A stretch of 64,000 nt of DNA from Saprospiraceae bacterium UBA3362 (GTDB taxonomy: Bacteria; Bacteroidota; Bacteroidia; Chitinophagales; Saprospiraceae). The position numbers were made by a program, and so were the translations under genes. This document shows, piece after piece, positions 36,284 to 46,400 of this stretch. Numbering within the stretch: position 1 is the stretch's first letter; every line of letters begins with the position of its first letter. The notes beneath the pieces are model-generated. The model searched no databases. It was not told the DNA's origin and was given only the letters and a program-made list of their open reading frames with translations. The stretch lies in assembly GCA_002360455.1 (NCBI GenBank), contig DEQQ01000018.1, positions 1 to 64,000 on the forward strand. Reading direction: 5' to 3'.

Positions 36284-36943
36284 TTGAACGCATTCTTATT
36301 TGATATGGATGGGACCATGATTGACAGCATGCCCTACCATATAAAAACTTGGCAAATAACCCTTGAGTCTCTGGGTGTAATATGGAATGAAAAAAAACAT
36401 ATAGCTCAGCTGTACGGAAAAAATGAAGAAGTCCTGAGTCGAATTTTAAAAAATGAGCTCAATCAAGATCTTCTCAAAGAGATTATTGAATTCAAGGAGC
36501 AGCATTATCAAAATTTGTATAGACCACAATTAAAATTACTGCCGGGTCTGGAAGAATTTCTGTGTAAGCTGCATGGATTGAGAGGAACTGTGCTGGGCAT
36601 TGGTACTTCTGCATGCAGAAGCAATGTGGATATGATGTTGGAGGTATTGAAGATGGAGTCAAAGTTTGCTGCGATTGTTGCTGCGGAGGATGTTGAATAC
36701 GGCAAACCACATCCGGAGACCTTCGTCCGATTGGCAGAAATCCTCGAAGTGCAACCGGAGCGATGCATTGTGTTTGAAGATGTACCTAAGGGTATTGAAG
36801 CAGGGAAATCTGCCGGGATGAACGTTGTGGCTATAACAACAGGACATACAAAAGAAGAATTAAAAGATGCAGATCTAATTATTGAAAATTACATAGGCAT
36901 TGAAGAAAAACTCAGATCATGTTTTTCTATAGAAATTGGATGA
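36284..36943 (+). CDS. HAD family hydrolase, beta-phosphoglucomutase-like
   Basis: A 219-residue HAD phosphatase with motif I FLFDMDGTMIDSM (DxDGT), a helical cap, motif II GIGTSACRSN, motif III lysine in EYGKPHPETF and motif IV IVFEDVPKGIEAGKSAGM. The cap type fits the beta-phosphoglucomutase/phosphatase subgroup, acting on sugar phosphates. The start codon is TTG at 36284; a near-consensus GATCTTTG box lies just upstream. Confidence 0.88.
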   Translation: MNAFLFDMDGTMIDSMPYHIKTWQITLESLGVIWNEKKHIAQLYGKNEEVLSRILKNELNQDLLKEIIEFKEQHYQNLYRPQLKLLPGLEEFLCKLHGLRGTVLGIGTSACRSNVDMMLEVLKMESKFAAIVAAEDVEYGKPHPETFVRLAEILEVQPERCIVFEDVPKGIEAGKSAGMNVVAITTGHTKEELKDADLIIENYIGIEEKLRSCFSIEIG

Positions 36944-37156
36944 GCAAAAAATAATGAAGAGTTGATTTGCAATTTTATTTGCTGATTTCACTTTGAAAAT
37001 CGAATTGCTAACTTTATTCTAGGTGAAAAATATAATAAAGCAAGAAATATTTTTTTGAACCAAAATTATATAATCAGAGACGTGATTGTAGAAACAGAAA
37101 AAACAATCAGCGAAATCGTTTTTAAAAATGAACTAAAGTATGTTTTAGCACCGGAT

Positions 37157-37245
37157 TGCATGAGGAGGCTGGAGGGCTTGGTGCAAAGCACCGAACGACA
37201 GTGAGCCCGCAAGACTCCGACCCCGCAGAATGCGGGGGCATGCCC
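37157..37245 (+). repeat. Structured intergenic repeat, copy C
   Basis: Paired elements are GGGCT (37174-37178) with AGCCC (37204-37208) enclosing hairpin GGTGC/GCACC (37180-37192), then the core AAGACTCCGACCCC with stem CCCCGC/GCGGGG (37221-37237) and GGCATGCCC. It lies directly upstream of the prfC promoter. A frame running through it into prfC is not the real N-terminus. Confidence 0.65.
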
Positions 37246-37260
37246 AAACATTCCATTGAA

Positions 37261-37291
37261 TTGAGCTTGTCTCAGATTTTAGTTACTTTTG
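37261..37291 (+). promoter_or_regulatory. Promoter of prfC
   Basis: TTG (37261-37263), a 20-base spacer and TACTTTTG (37284-37291) fit the consensus. The box is only 8 bases before ATG 37300, so the transcript would be leaderless or nearly so. Confidence 0.55.
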
Positions 37292-37299
37292 CGCTCTTT

Positions 37300-38874
37300 A
37301 TGAATTTAGAAGAATTAAATAAACGGAGGACCTTTGGGATTGTGTCACATCCCGATGCGGGGAAAACAACATTGACGGAGAAGCTTCTCTTGTTCGGCGG
37401 AGCTATTCAGATAGCCGGGGCTGTCAAGTCCAACAAAATAAAAAAGCATGCTACATCCGACTTTATGGAGATCGAGAAACAGCGTGGAATCTCTGTGGCT
37501 ACGAGTGTGATGGCATTTCCTTACAGGGGATTGCAGATCAACATCCTTGATACTCCGGGCCACAAAGATTTTGCCGAAGATACTTATAGAACATTATCTG
37601 CGGTAGATTCTGCGATAGTGGTAATAGACGTAGCAAAAGGAGTTGAGGAACAAACAGAAAAATTGGTGGAGGTGTGCAGAATGAGAAGTACGCCCATCAT
37701 TGTGTTCATCAATAAGCTGGATCGAGAAGGGAAGGATGCATTTGATCTTTTGGATGAGGTTGAGACCCAGCTAAAATTGCGAGTAACACCGCTTTCTTGG
37801 CCCATAGGAATGGGGCAAACTTTTCAAGGAGTGTACAGTATTTATGAAAAAAAATTGATCATATTTCGTGCTCATGGAAAGCAGGAAGAAGAAGAATCTA
37901 TCTCCATAGGTCTTGAAGAGAAAGAGAGGTTTGAGTCCATAATTGGAGTAAAAGCCTATGCGCTGTTCATGGAGGAGTTAGAGACTGTTCACGGAGTTTA
38001 TCCGGAGTTTGATCGAGAGGCTTATCTCAATGGAAAATTATGTCCCGTATTTTATGGATCTGCCGTAAATAATTTTGGAGTAAGAGAACTGTTGGATTGT
38101 TTTGTAGATATTGCGCCTGGACCAAGATCGAGAGAGACAGAAAGTAGAATCATTATACCTACCGAAGATAAATTGAGTGGATTTGTATTTAAGATTCATG
38201 CCAATATGGATCCAAAACACAGAGACAGGATTGCTTTTTTTAGAGTTTGTTCAGGAGTGTTTATGAGAAATACAAATTATTATCATGTGCGATTGGACAG
38301 GCAATTAAAGTTTTCAAACCCTACCTCTTTTATGGCGGCAAGGAAAGAAATTATTGATGAAGCTTATCCCGGAGATGTTATAGGCTTGTATGATTCGGGC
38401 AATTTTAAAATAGGAGATGTGCTCACAGAAGGGGAGAAATTACAGTTCAAAGGAATACCAAGATTTTCTCCTGAGATTTTTAGATATGTGAATAATGCTG
38501 ATCCCGGAAAATTCAAACAATTTGCCAAAGGTCTTGAGCAGCTGATGGATGAAGGTGTGGCGCAGTTGTTTACCAAAGAAGAGTCTCAACGAAAAATTAT
38601 TGGAGTTGTGGGAGCCTTGCAGTTTGACGTCATTCAATATCGACTGGAGCATGAGTATGGAGCGAAGTGCAGTTACGAACCTATTCAACTTGCCAAGGCT
38701 TGTTGGGTGCATTGTTCTGATATCAAAAAGTTGAATGAATTTATGAGCAGAAGGAAAAAAGATCTTGCCAGAGATAAAGATGGTCAATTGGTTTTTCTTG
38801 CAGAATCTCTTTGGACAATCAATCTTTTGAAAGATAATTTTCCTGAAATTGAAATGAGAAATACCAGTGAATAA
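37300..38874 (+). CDS. prfC: Peptide chain release factor 3
   Basis: RF3 is a GTPase that recycles RF1/RF2 from the ribosome. The start at ATG 37300 (MNLEELNKRRTFGIVSHPDAG) gives 524 residues, the usual size; upstream codons lie in repeat copy C. G1 is SHPDAGKTT, G3 DTPGHKDF, G4 NKLD. RF3-specific segments are SDFMEIEKQRGISVATSVM and the C-terminal GVVGALQFDVIQYRLEHEYG. It is monocistronic, with a shared terminator downstream. Confidence 0.95.
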   Translation: MNLEELNKRRTFGIVSHPDAGKTTLTEKLLLFGGAIQIAGAVKSNKIKKHATSDFMEIEKQRGISVATSVMAFPYRGLQINILDTPGHKDFAEDTYRTLSAVDSAIVVIDVAKGVEEQTEKLVEVCRMRSTPIIVFINKLDREGKDAFDLLDEVETQLKLRVTPLSWPIGMGQTFQGVYSIYEKKLIIFRAHGKQEEEESISIGLEEKERFESIIGVKAYALFMEELETVHGVYPEFDREAYLNGKLCPVFYGSAVNNFGVRELLDCFVDIAPGPRSRETESRIIIPTEDKLSGFVFKIHANMDPKHRDRIAFFRVCSGVFMRNTNYYHVRLDRQLKFSNPTSFMAARKEIIDEAYPGDVIGLYDSGNFKIGDVLTEGEKLQFKGIPRFSPEIFRYVNNADPGKFKQFAKGLEQLMDEGVAQLFTKEESQRKIIGVVGALQFDVIQYRLEHEYGAKCSYEPIQLAKACWVHCSDIKKLNEFMSRRKKDLARDKDGQLVFLAESLWTINLLKDNFPEIEMRNTSE

Positions 38875-38966
38875 ATGAAATTGATGATCTAAAATTATAT
38901 TTTGAACCTAAGGATTTTTGAAATACAGTTGTGCATCCTTTTTTTCAAAAGCAAACAAGCTAAAAT

Positions 38967-39002
38967 ACAAAAGGCGAAGAGTAGAAACTCATCGCCTTTT
39001 GT
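38967..39002. terminator. Bidirectional terminator between prfC and porP/sprF
   Basis: A near-perfect inverted repeat (ACAAAAGGCGA-GAGT with ACTC-TCGCCTTTTGT, loop AGAA) flanked by A and T runs serves both convergent genes. Confidence 0.8.
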
Positions 39003-39025
39003 ATTTAATTTTGTTGCTCTGTGGA

Positions 39026-40024
39026 TTATTTATCCATCATTTCTTTGTCCATTGCAGGTTCTTCCATTGTAGCTTTTGCTTTTGGAGAAATCTTGAACAG
39101 ATCAAAACTAAGAGTCAATTCATGGCTTCCGTTATTGTAGTTTTGAAAATCAAGATAAGACTGATCATAAGAATAATAGAATCTAAATCTGTCTACTCTT
39201 GCTCCTCCTAAAAACATAATTCTGTGCCAAGAAGGGCCAAAGCTATAGGTAAATCCGCCAAATAATTTGTCATCCAACATTCTTGCGATGATATTGAGGT
39301 CTGTACCAAAGGGGACATCGCTAATTTTTCTTAAACCTATAGAAGGCTCCAAAGTAATTCTGTAAGAAGGGACTTCATAAATTGCTCCCACCAAAGCTAC
39401 AAATCCAATAGGTTTGTCTTCTTTTGGTGTTGTTGTAGAAGAATTTTTATTGTCCAATGAAGTTTCTATAAGATGTGGCAATGCGATTCCGATTTTATAT
39501 TTTTTGCTGAATTCTCCCCAAAAACCAAGATCTGCAGAAAAGAATTTTCTACCATTCAAAGAATTATTGATGATAGGATCCGGAGATTGATGATAAGGGT
39601 CCGTAAATACGGCATTATCCAAACTGTATTGAATATAAGAACCTCCCAATCCCAAAGCAAACTTATTGTTTTCATTTCCAAATTGGTAAGCGTAGTTTAG
39701 TTTTCCGATAAATCGATTGGCAGCGCCATAGTTTTCAGAATAGATCAATCCACCAATTCCCATATTGGCTGCAGGAGCGGCATTTAGTCCAAAGGTAAGT
39801 GCCTTTGGAGCATCTGGAAATCCTGCCCAGTGATTTCTAAAATTGAAAATCAATTTTGTATTCCCCTCAAATCCTGTATGTGCCGGATTGATAATGAAAG
39901 GATTGATGTGGTAGTGATTATAAACAGCTGGTGTTTTCAACGAAACTGAATAATCTTGTGCATGAATTGATCCAAAGATAATCAAACACAGCAATGATAT
40001 AATGATTTTTTTCATTTTCTTCAA
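39026..40024 (-). CDS. PorP/SprF family type IX secretion/gliding membrane protein
   Basis: An outer-membrane beta-barrel of 332 residues with signal peptide (IISLLCLIIFGSIHAQ). The family signature appears early: NHYHINPFIINPAHTGFEG, then NFRNHWAGFPDAPKALTFG and GGLIYSENYGAANR. The last 45 residues are hydrophilic and Met-rich. PorP/SprF proteins help export and anchor SprB-like adhesins with type B sorting domains. The gene follows such a protein by 11 bases, so the two form a cargo-plus-anchor operon. Confidence 0.92.
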   Translation of the reverse strand: MKKMKKIIISLLCLIIFGSIHAQDYSVSLKTPAVYNHYHINPFIINPAHTGFEGNTKLIFNFRNHWAGFPDAPKALTFGLNAAPAANMGIGGLIYSENYGAANRFIGKLNYAYQFGNENNKFALGLGGSYIQYSLDNAVFTDPYHQSPDPIINNSLNGRKFFSADLGFWGEFSKKYKIGIALPHLIETSLDNKNSSTTTPKEDKPIGFVALVGAIYEVPSYRITLEPSIGLRKISDVPFGTDLNIIARMLDDKLFGGFTYSFGPSWHRIMFLGGARVDRFRFYYSYDQSYLDFQNYNNGSHELTLSFDLFKISPKAKATMEEPAMDKEMMDK

Positions 40025-40035
40025 CGTTTAATAAG

Positions 40036-43000
40036 TTATTTAACAATGGTCACGGTTCCTCTATAATAAGCATCATTCTTTCCTACTTCTCTTATAAGAA
40101 GAACCCACATATATGTTCCTTCGTTCAGAATGTTTCCGTCGTTATCTTTTCCATTCCAAGTATTATCATAATTAGTCTGAGCAAAGATTAGATTTCCCCA
40201 TCGGTCATAAATGTTCAATGCATTTTCATAATCTGTTGCACAGCTGATTTCTAAGGTTTCGTTGTAACCATCTCCATTTGGAGAAATGGCCAATCGTCCT
40301 CCGAAACAATCTGCACTTGGAGGTGTACCTTCGCAAACAAAAAACGATTCGGATTTTGTGCATCCATTGGCATCTGTAACGATCAAAGTACAAGCTCCGG
40401 AGCCCAAATCCGTTGCAATGTTCTGAGTCGCCCCGGAACACCAATTGAACTGATAAGGATTACTTCCACCGGATACTAGGGCTTCATATTGACCATCTTT
40501 TAATACGTTATCTGTAGCACAGGCAATTTTTCTCAAGGAAAGTTTTATTGCCGCAGGGCTAGAAATTGTAATCGCATTGCTTACAGCTGTAGTTCCTGAG
40601 ATATCCGTCACAGTTACTGTGTATGAACCGGCACATAATTTATCTGCAACATTAGAATTTAAAGTTGCATTATGAGACCATTTATAAGAATATGGAGCAG
40701 TTCCTCCGCTAGGTGATACAACCACTCTACCATCGCAAACTCCATTACAACTTACTCCGGAACCTCCGGGTTTATTATCCACGCTAACACTGATATTAAT
40801 AGAACCTCCTCCGGATGATTTTTTAGGAATGAGAACTTCGATTGCTTGAGTACAATTATTTATATCAGTAACACATAAAGTATATCTGCCGATATAAGCA
40901 TTTCTTAGTTGGAATGTGTTGCTTACGATTCTATTCAATGAATCTTTCCAAACGAAAGTATAAGGAAGAGAACCTCCGGTTGCAGATCCATCTGCAGCAC
41001 CATCAGATCCAGAAGACTGGGATACAAGTACACTGCTCACATTGATTTTGGAAGGAGCTACAATAGTAACTGTTGCTGTACTTACTTTTCCTGCTTGATC
41101 TGTAACTGTGCAAGAGTATGTACCCGGGCAAAGATTAACTGCAGGATTGGTCGTTGACATTGCAGGATCAGACCATTTATAAGTGAAAGCTCCGGTTCCT
41201 CCTGAGGCAAAGACTCTGGCTGAACCAACGCATTGACCAAAACATGGGATAGAACCGATTTGTCTTGCCGAGTCAATTTTTATATCCTGTCCTGCCGGAC
41301 AATCTACTTTGATTGTATCTCTAATGACACAAGCTCTGTTGTCCGTTACTTTCAGTCCGTAACTTCCGCATTTTAAATTGGTAATGCTTGTGCTTGTGCC
41401 AATTACATTTGTCGATGGCAATTGAGTCCATTCATAAGTATATGGAGAAGTTCCTCCTGTCACATTGGTAGTGATAGAGCCATCCATGCTTGTTCTCTCA
41501 TGATTCACGGTAATGCCGGGAATAATTTGAGTAGCATTTCCAATATTAAAAACTTCACTTAACACCATTGTATTCAGTGAATCTGTAACTTTAAGTCTGT
41601 AGGTTCCGGGACAAAGATTATTCGGGTCTTCAAAAGTAGAGACCACTTTTCCGGCCGTATCTAACCATTCGAATTTGTAAGGTTTTATTCCTCCTGAGAT
41701 TGTTACTCTAGCCTGGCCATTGCAAGTATTATAACATCTCACGGCGGCTTCAGAATCTTTACGAATCGCCAATGGGCTGGTCGCACAATTGATGGTTATA
41801 GTTCCTTCTGTAGCGGTGACTGCAAATTTTTCTGAATTTGCGTCTGTAGCTTCTATTGTTGGGTTGTTTACAAATGTAACTTTTGTCGTTGTAGGACAAG
41901 CTCCGGCTACATCAAAACATAATCCAAACATAGTAGTTCCGTTAGCCAACGTTTGTTTTAAGCTTGTTCCGGCATCCCAAGTAATGCGAACAACATCTCC
42001 CACTCTAAAAATATTACCACAGCCAAAGCTTGCAAGATTATTTGGTGAAAGTTTACATGGCGTTTTAATTTTGAGAATTGCCGTATCTATTTTTAATCCA
42101 AATTGCATGGAGGCAACATCAGTAAAACCGCTAATAGCTACAGCATTGACACAATATTCTGATCCAACTGCAGTTGTCCCATCTGATACTTGAAGTCTCA
42201 ATGGTTTTGCAGCTTGCGTTATGGTAAGTTTACCTGCAGTGGAGATTGGGAAAATTGTGTTAAATTCATCAGTCCATTCTGTTTTCAGTGGGCTGTCCGT
42301 AAAATTAATTGCGGTCATTGAGCCTGAAGCGCCAACGGTGTTCATGCATATTTCAAAAAGAACATGATCGTCAGGCAAAGTAACTGTTGAACCATTCCCC
42401 GGCTCCCAAGAATATCGTATTCCGCTATTGTCAGGTAATACAGCATAAGATCCATTATTGAATCCAATAAAGGATGGGCTTACATTGGAAATTGAGGCAA
42501 AAGTTGCTACGGTAGGATCCCATCTAATAGAACCTTGCATTGTGGCTATTTTCTTGAAATTTCTAACTGAAATCGGAACACAGGCGATAGTTCCTTTTGG
42601 TGCAGAGACTGTACCGGCAATTATTGTAACATCTGAAGTACCGCCGCCGCCGCCACCGGACATACAGTTTGGTCCATTGATTTTAATTTTTCCAGGAACC
42701 CCTGCTGTATCGAATGGAAGTTCTTTTTCATTGGAATCCAAAAATTCTGTAGTGAATCTTCCACCATTTTTATATCGCATCGAATTGGTCATTCTCAAAA
42801 ATGTGCTGTCACATTCTTTTCCAATCAACTTAAATCTCAAATTCATTAATCTTGAATTGGGAGAAAAAGTGATCGGTAAATTGGTAGCACTGTTCCAAGA
42901 AAGAGTAATGTTTCCGTTTCTGATGTTGTCTGCAGCTCCGGATACTTGTACCGTTGCGAAATCTGCAGTTGGAAGATTTCCATCAATAAATTGAAGGACC

Positions 43001-43182
43001 AAGGAGTCGTACACAAGGGCAAACTGGCAGGACTTTATTCCGGTAAGATTCTCGGAACTCATTTCTACCTTTACCGTGTCTCCTTTGTTTCCGGTAACGG
43101 AATTAAATTTAATTTTAATTTGGGAAAATGCGCTGATGTAAGAAAGCGCAAAAAAGAATAAAAGAATTTTTCTAATTTTCAT
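40036..43182 (-). CDS. Large adhesin with cohesin-like domains, SprB repeats and gliding-type C-terminus
   Basis: A surface protein of 1048 residues with signal peptide (LLFFFALSYISAFSQ). Residues about 20-470 hold three cohesin-like beta-sandwich units (VKVEMSSENLTGIKSCQFAL; CVPISVRNFKKIATMQGSIR; NAVAISGFTDVASMQFGLKI). About six SprB repeats follow (about 480-950; pattern SGGxxPYxxxW and CPGTYxxxVTD). The C-terminus (ISPNGDGYNETLEI, IYDRWGNLIFAQ, WNGKDNDGNILNEGTYMW) is the T9SS type B/CHU_C domain. It is co-transcribed with the PorP/SprF gene. It is probably a gliding or adhesion filament; the cohesin-like parts could bind dockerin proteins encoded nearby (inference). Confidence 0.88.
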   Translation of the reverse strand: MKIRKILLFFFALSYISAFSQIKIKFNSVTGNKGDTVKVEMSSENLTGIKSCQFALVYDSLVLQFIDGNLPTADFATVQVSGAADNIRNGNITLSWNSATNLPITFSPNSRLMNLRFKLIGKECDSTFLRMTNSMRYKNGGRFTTEFLDSNEKELPFDTAGVPGKIKINGPNCMSGGGGGGTSDVTIIAGTVSAPKGTIACVPISVRNFKKIATMQGSIRWDPTVATFASISNVSPSFIGFNNGSYAVLPDNSGIRYSWEPGNGSTVTLPDDHVLFEICMNTVGASGSMTAINFTDSPLKTEWTDEFNTIFPISTAGKLTITQAAKPLRLQVSDGTTAVGSEYCVNAVAISGFTDVASMQFGLKIDTAILKIKTPCKLSPNNLASFGCGNIFRVGDVVRITWDAGTSLKQTLANGTTMFGLCFDVAGACPTTTKVTFVNNPTIEATDANSEKFAVTATEGTITINCATSPLAIRKDSEAAVRCYNTCNGQARVTISGGIKPYKFEWLDTAGKVVSTFEDPNNLCPGTYRLKVTDSLNTMVLSEVFNIGNATQIIPGITVNHERTSMDGSITTNVTGGTSPYTYEWTQLPSTNVIGTSTSITNLKCGSYGLKVTDNRACVIRDTIKVDCPAGQDIKIDSARQIGSIPCFGQCVGSARVFASGGTGAFTYKWSDPAMSTTNPAVNLCPGTYSCTVTDQAGKVSTATVTIVAPSKINVSSVLVSQSSGSDGAADGSATGGSLPYTFVWKDSLNRIVSNTFQLRNAYIGRYTLCVTDINNCTQAIEVLIPKKSSGGGSINISVSVDNKPGGSGVSCNGVCDGRVVVSPSGGTAPYSYKWSHNATLNSNVADKLCAGSYTVTVTDISGTTAVSNAITISSPAAIKLSLRKIACATDNVLKDGQYEALVSGGSNPYQFNWCSGATQNIATDLGSGACTLIVTDANGCTKSESFFVCEGTPPSADCFGGRLAISPNGDGYNETLEISCATDYENALNIYDRWGNLIFAQTNYDNTWNGKDNDGNILNEGTYMWVLLIREVGKNDAYYRGTVTIVK

Positions 43183-43226
43183 AATCTACTGATTTTGGGA
43201 GTGTTAAGATACACCCATTCTCTACA

Positions 43227-43256
43227 CAAAGGTAAATAATTGTTTTGAATTTACAA
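43227..43256 (-). promoter_or_regulatory. Promoter of the adhesin-porP/sprF operon
   Basis: On the minus strand TTG (43256-43254), exactly 19 bases, then TACCTTTG (43234-43227), 45 bases before the adhesin start at 43182. Confidence 0.75.
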
Positions 43257-43368
43257 AAATATATAATACTAAAAAATAATATTTAAACCATTCGTTTTCA
43301 TTACTGAAATCCAAAATAATATTAAATTTTTGCTTAGAATAATGGCGGGATACCGCAAATATAATACA

Positions 43369-43404
43369 AAAAGCCTGGAAACGCTGTCTGCATTCCCAGG
43401 CATA
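43369..43404 (-). terminator. Terminator of the HYR/dockerin gene
   Basis: An inverted repeat GCCTGG (43373-43378) with CCAGGC (43396-43401), extended by GGAA/TTCC, is followed on the minus strand by TTTTT. It is 27 bases after the stop at 43431. Confidence 0.7.
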
Positions 43405-43430
43405 ATAACACTGCATTTACTCAATCCTTA

Positions 43431-46400
43431 TCAACGGATAAGAACCATTTTCTTTGTATCTGTAAATCCTTCTGCATTCATCTGCAAATAATAGATACCT
43501 GCATGAGAAAGATCGGATTTATTGATTGTCAACGAATTAGAACCGGTTTGATAGAATTTTTCTGATCTGAACACTACTTTTCCGTTCATATCATAAATCA
43601 TAAACTCAACATTTTGAGCCTGAGGCAACTTAAATTCTACCTGAGTTTTTGCCGAAAACGGATTTGGGTTATTTTGAGCCAGTTCATAATTTAGAGAAGA
43701 AGTTGGATTCGATTTCTCTTTAGATTTAAAATTGATGGTAAGATCCATCACTTCCAATTGCTGATCGTATGCTTCAGAGATAAAGTCTGATGCATTTGTT
43801 GTGATAAAGTTTGAGCTAAGACCATCTTTCTCGGTTTTGATGGTGATTTCCAGCATAACATCCCCGGCAGCTATATTCACTTCTTGATTTGGTGCATAAG
43901 ATACACGGATTTCGTTGTCCAACACTGCTATACTTTCATCGTTAAGTCCGACTAAAGCAGAATGCACATTCAAAATGCTTGCACGATTAACGTTGATCGC
44001 AAATTGTAAACCATTGATGGTAAAATCATTTTTTGCAATGATTTGAATCTTATTTTCTTGATCTGCTTTCAAGGCTGTATTTTCAAGCTCAAGTTCTAAT
44101 TTTTCATTGGAACGAGAGCCCAAATTTCCAAAATTTCCTACTTCAGCATTTCCATTGATATCTCCAATTTTTACAGCATAAAAATCAGCATTCACTTGAT
44201 TAGAACTGATACCGTTGAAGTTAATTTTTTCAGTATAAGGGAATGGGTTGGTCGGATTTGGAAAAACATAACTCATTGGTACAAATCTCCAAGAGGTCTG
44301 ATTGTAATATTGAATGGTCTTTCCAAGAATTAATTTTCTAATTTCGGATAAATCCGCAGCAGAAACGGTTTCACTGTTATTTGCATCAGCTGCAATGTAC
44401 TTGTATGGGCTATCAAATTCAACTTGACCTAAGATATGCTTTTGAATTAAAACAATATCATGAGTTGTAATTCCATTCAGATAATCACCTGATTTTTCTG
44501 CGTGAATAATGTAATCACTTCCCGGAACTATATTGTTGAAGGTATATAAACCGGCTACATTGGTCGATTTTGAGTTTGTGCTCAGTGGGCTTAATCTCTC
44601 CCAAACAACATTCACATTATTAACCGGACGAAGATCATTGGTCATGATTTTTCCTGCGATATTAAATCCATTATCACAGGCTCCATTTGGATCTTGCAAC
44701 TCGATTACAGCTTCACAATATTCAAAATTACCGGCTTCATCTACAACATATACCTTTACTTTATTCATTCCAATATTTGAACAGTCCAATGTCATTGAAC
44801 TTACAAATGTATTATTGATAAAGAAGTAAGATTTTATTGCACTTTTTTCTGTACAATTGTCTTCGGCATAAAGGATCAAATCTTTTGCCCAAATTTCTAA
44901 GTTTTTAGAAGAAGGCATGATCACTGTATGAATGGAACCTAGGCAGAATGGAGTTGGTTTTTTACCGTCTCTTACTGTTAAAAAGTAAGTACAAACTTTT
45001 TCATTATTGCAAAGATCTTTTACTCTGAAGGTTACTTTATGTTTTCCTGTCGGATACACTCTTGATGCATTTCTTGAGTTTCCGGAATAAGCAGGATCAG
45101 CAACATTATCACTGTATAAATCTACAGTATAACTCCAGATCAAATCAGCATCGTCAGTACAGTCATCATGAGCTTCTGCAACTAGATCAACTTGACCTTG
45201 GCAACCGGGACCAAAAACATCTACCGTTCTATCTGCACACGAACTCACAAAGGATGGAGGAACAACATTGTTTATTTTGATGATTTGTTTCCATGTCCAA
45301 ATTCCATCTGTCTTGCCTGAATTTTGTTGATAAACACACCAATCAATTACAGTCCATGTTCTCAACACTTTCAAGCAAACATTTGAATCAAATGTGAATA
45401 TAAGATCGTCATAAGTTGTAGCGATAGAGCTGCATTTGTCGGCACCATGAACTGTTGGTTTTCCGGTTACATCAGGAGTCAACTGAGGTTTGCTCATGCA
45501 AGAATTATTGCTGGTAAAATCTGAAGGAAAATCAACCGTAATATTGTTAGGAGTACGATCCTGAACTGTAATGATCTGAGAGCAAGTTGCTGTCAAAGGA
45601 TTTACTGCATGAGTTTCTGTAGCCACAAATCTTCTTGTTATGGTTCCTTTTCCGCAAGAAAGGGAATAAAAAGAATCCACTTTTATTGTCACACCACATC
45701 CATCATAAGCATAACCGTCTATTGCAGGACCTGAGTACTTCACGAAAGGATCTGAAACGTTGATAGTATTTCTCTGAGAAACATCTGTAGCCACTTTACC
45801 AAAAACACTTAATTGTGGATAATCGTATTCACAAGAAACTGTGATGTGTGGAGGGCAAACGATAACCGGAGGTACTTTATCTTGTACAACAACTTCTACC
45901 ATACAGGTATTGCTGTTGCCTGCTTTGTCTATAGCTCTGAAATTAACCATTATGGTCTTTCCGATATCACTACAGCAGAAGTGGACATATTTTTGCCAAG
46001 TGTTTGAGCCTGGAACTCCGCAAGCTCCACCACCGTCCATTCTTACCACTTGGAAACTATCCAACTCACAATTGTCATGAGATCTATCATCGAACGATGC
46101 TGCTTCAACTTTGGCCGTACCATCTATTGTTAGGGATACTACTGTTTTTTGGTCGCAGACCGCTACCGGAGGAACCTGATCTGTCACAAGCACTTCTGTG
46201 GCACAATCTGTGTAATTTCCACACTCATCGGTTACTCTAAAGATTACCCAACTTAGTCCATATGGCAATCCGGAAATAGAATAATATCCATTGGCCAATT
46301 TGGTAACATTCGATGTACTTGTTCCTTCGTAGGTTGCTGTTCCGTTATTCACTATTTTATATCCAACTTTGATATTCAGATTCTCAGAACATTCTGAAAT

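Noticed and set aside
37156..37299. N-terminal extension of prfC through repeat copy C
   Set aside because: RF3 homology starts at MNLEELNKRRTFGIV (37300) and the promoter lies inside the extension.
41789..42193. Plus-strand open frames of 130-180 codons inside the adhesin gene (also 42458-42994)
   Set aside because: They are antisense shadows of the SprB/cohesin-like coding sequence and lack start context and protein motifs.
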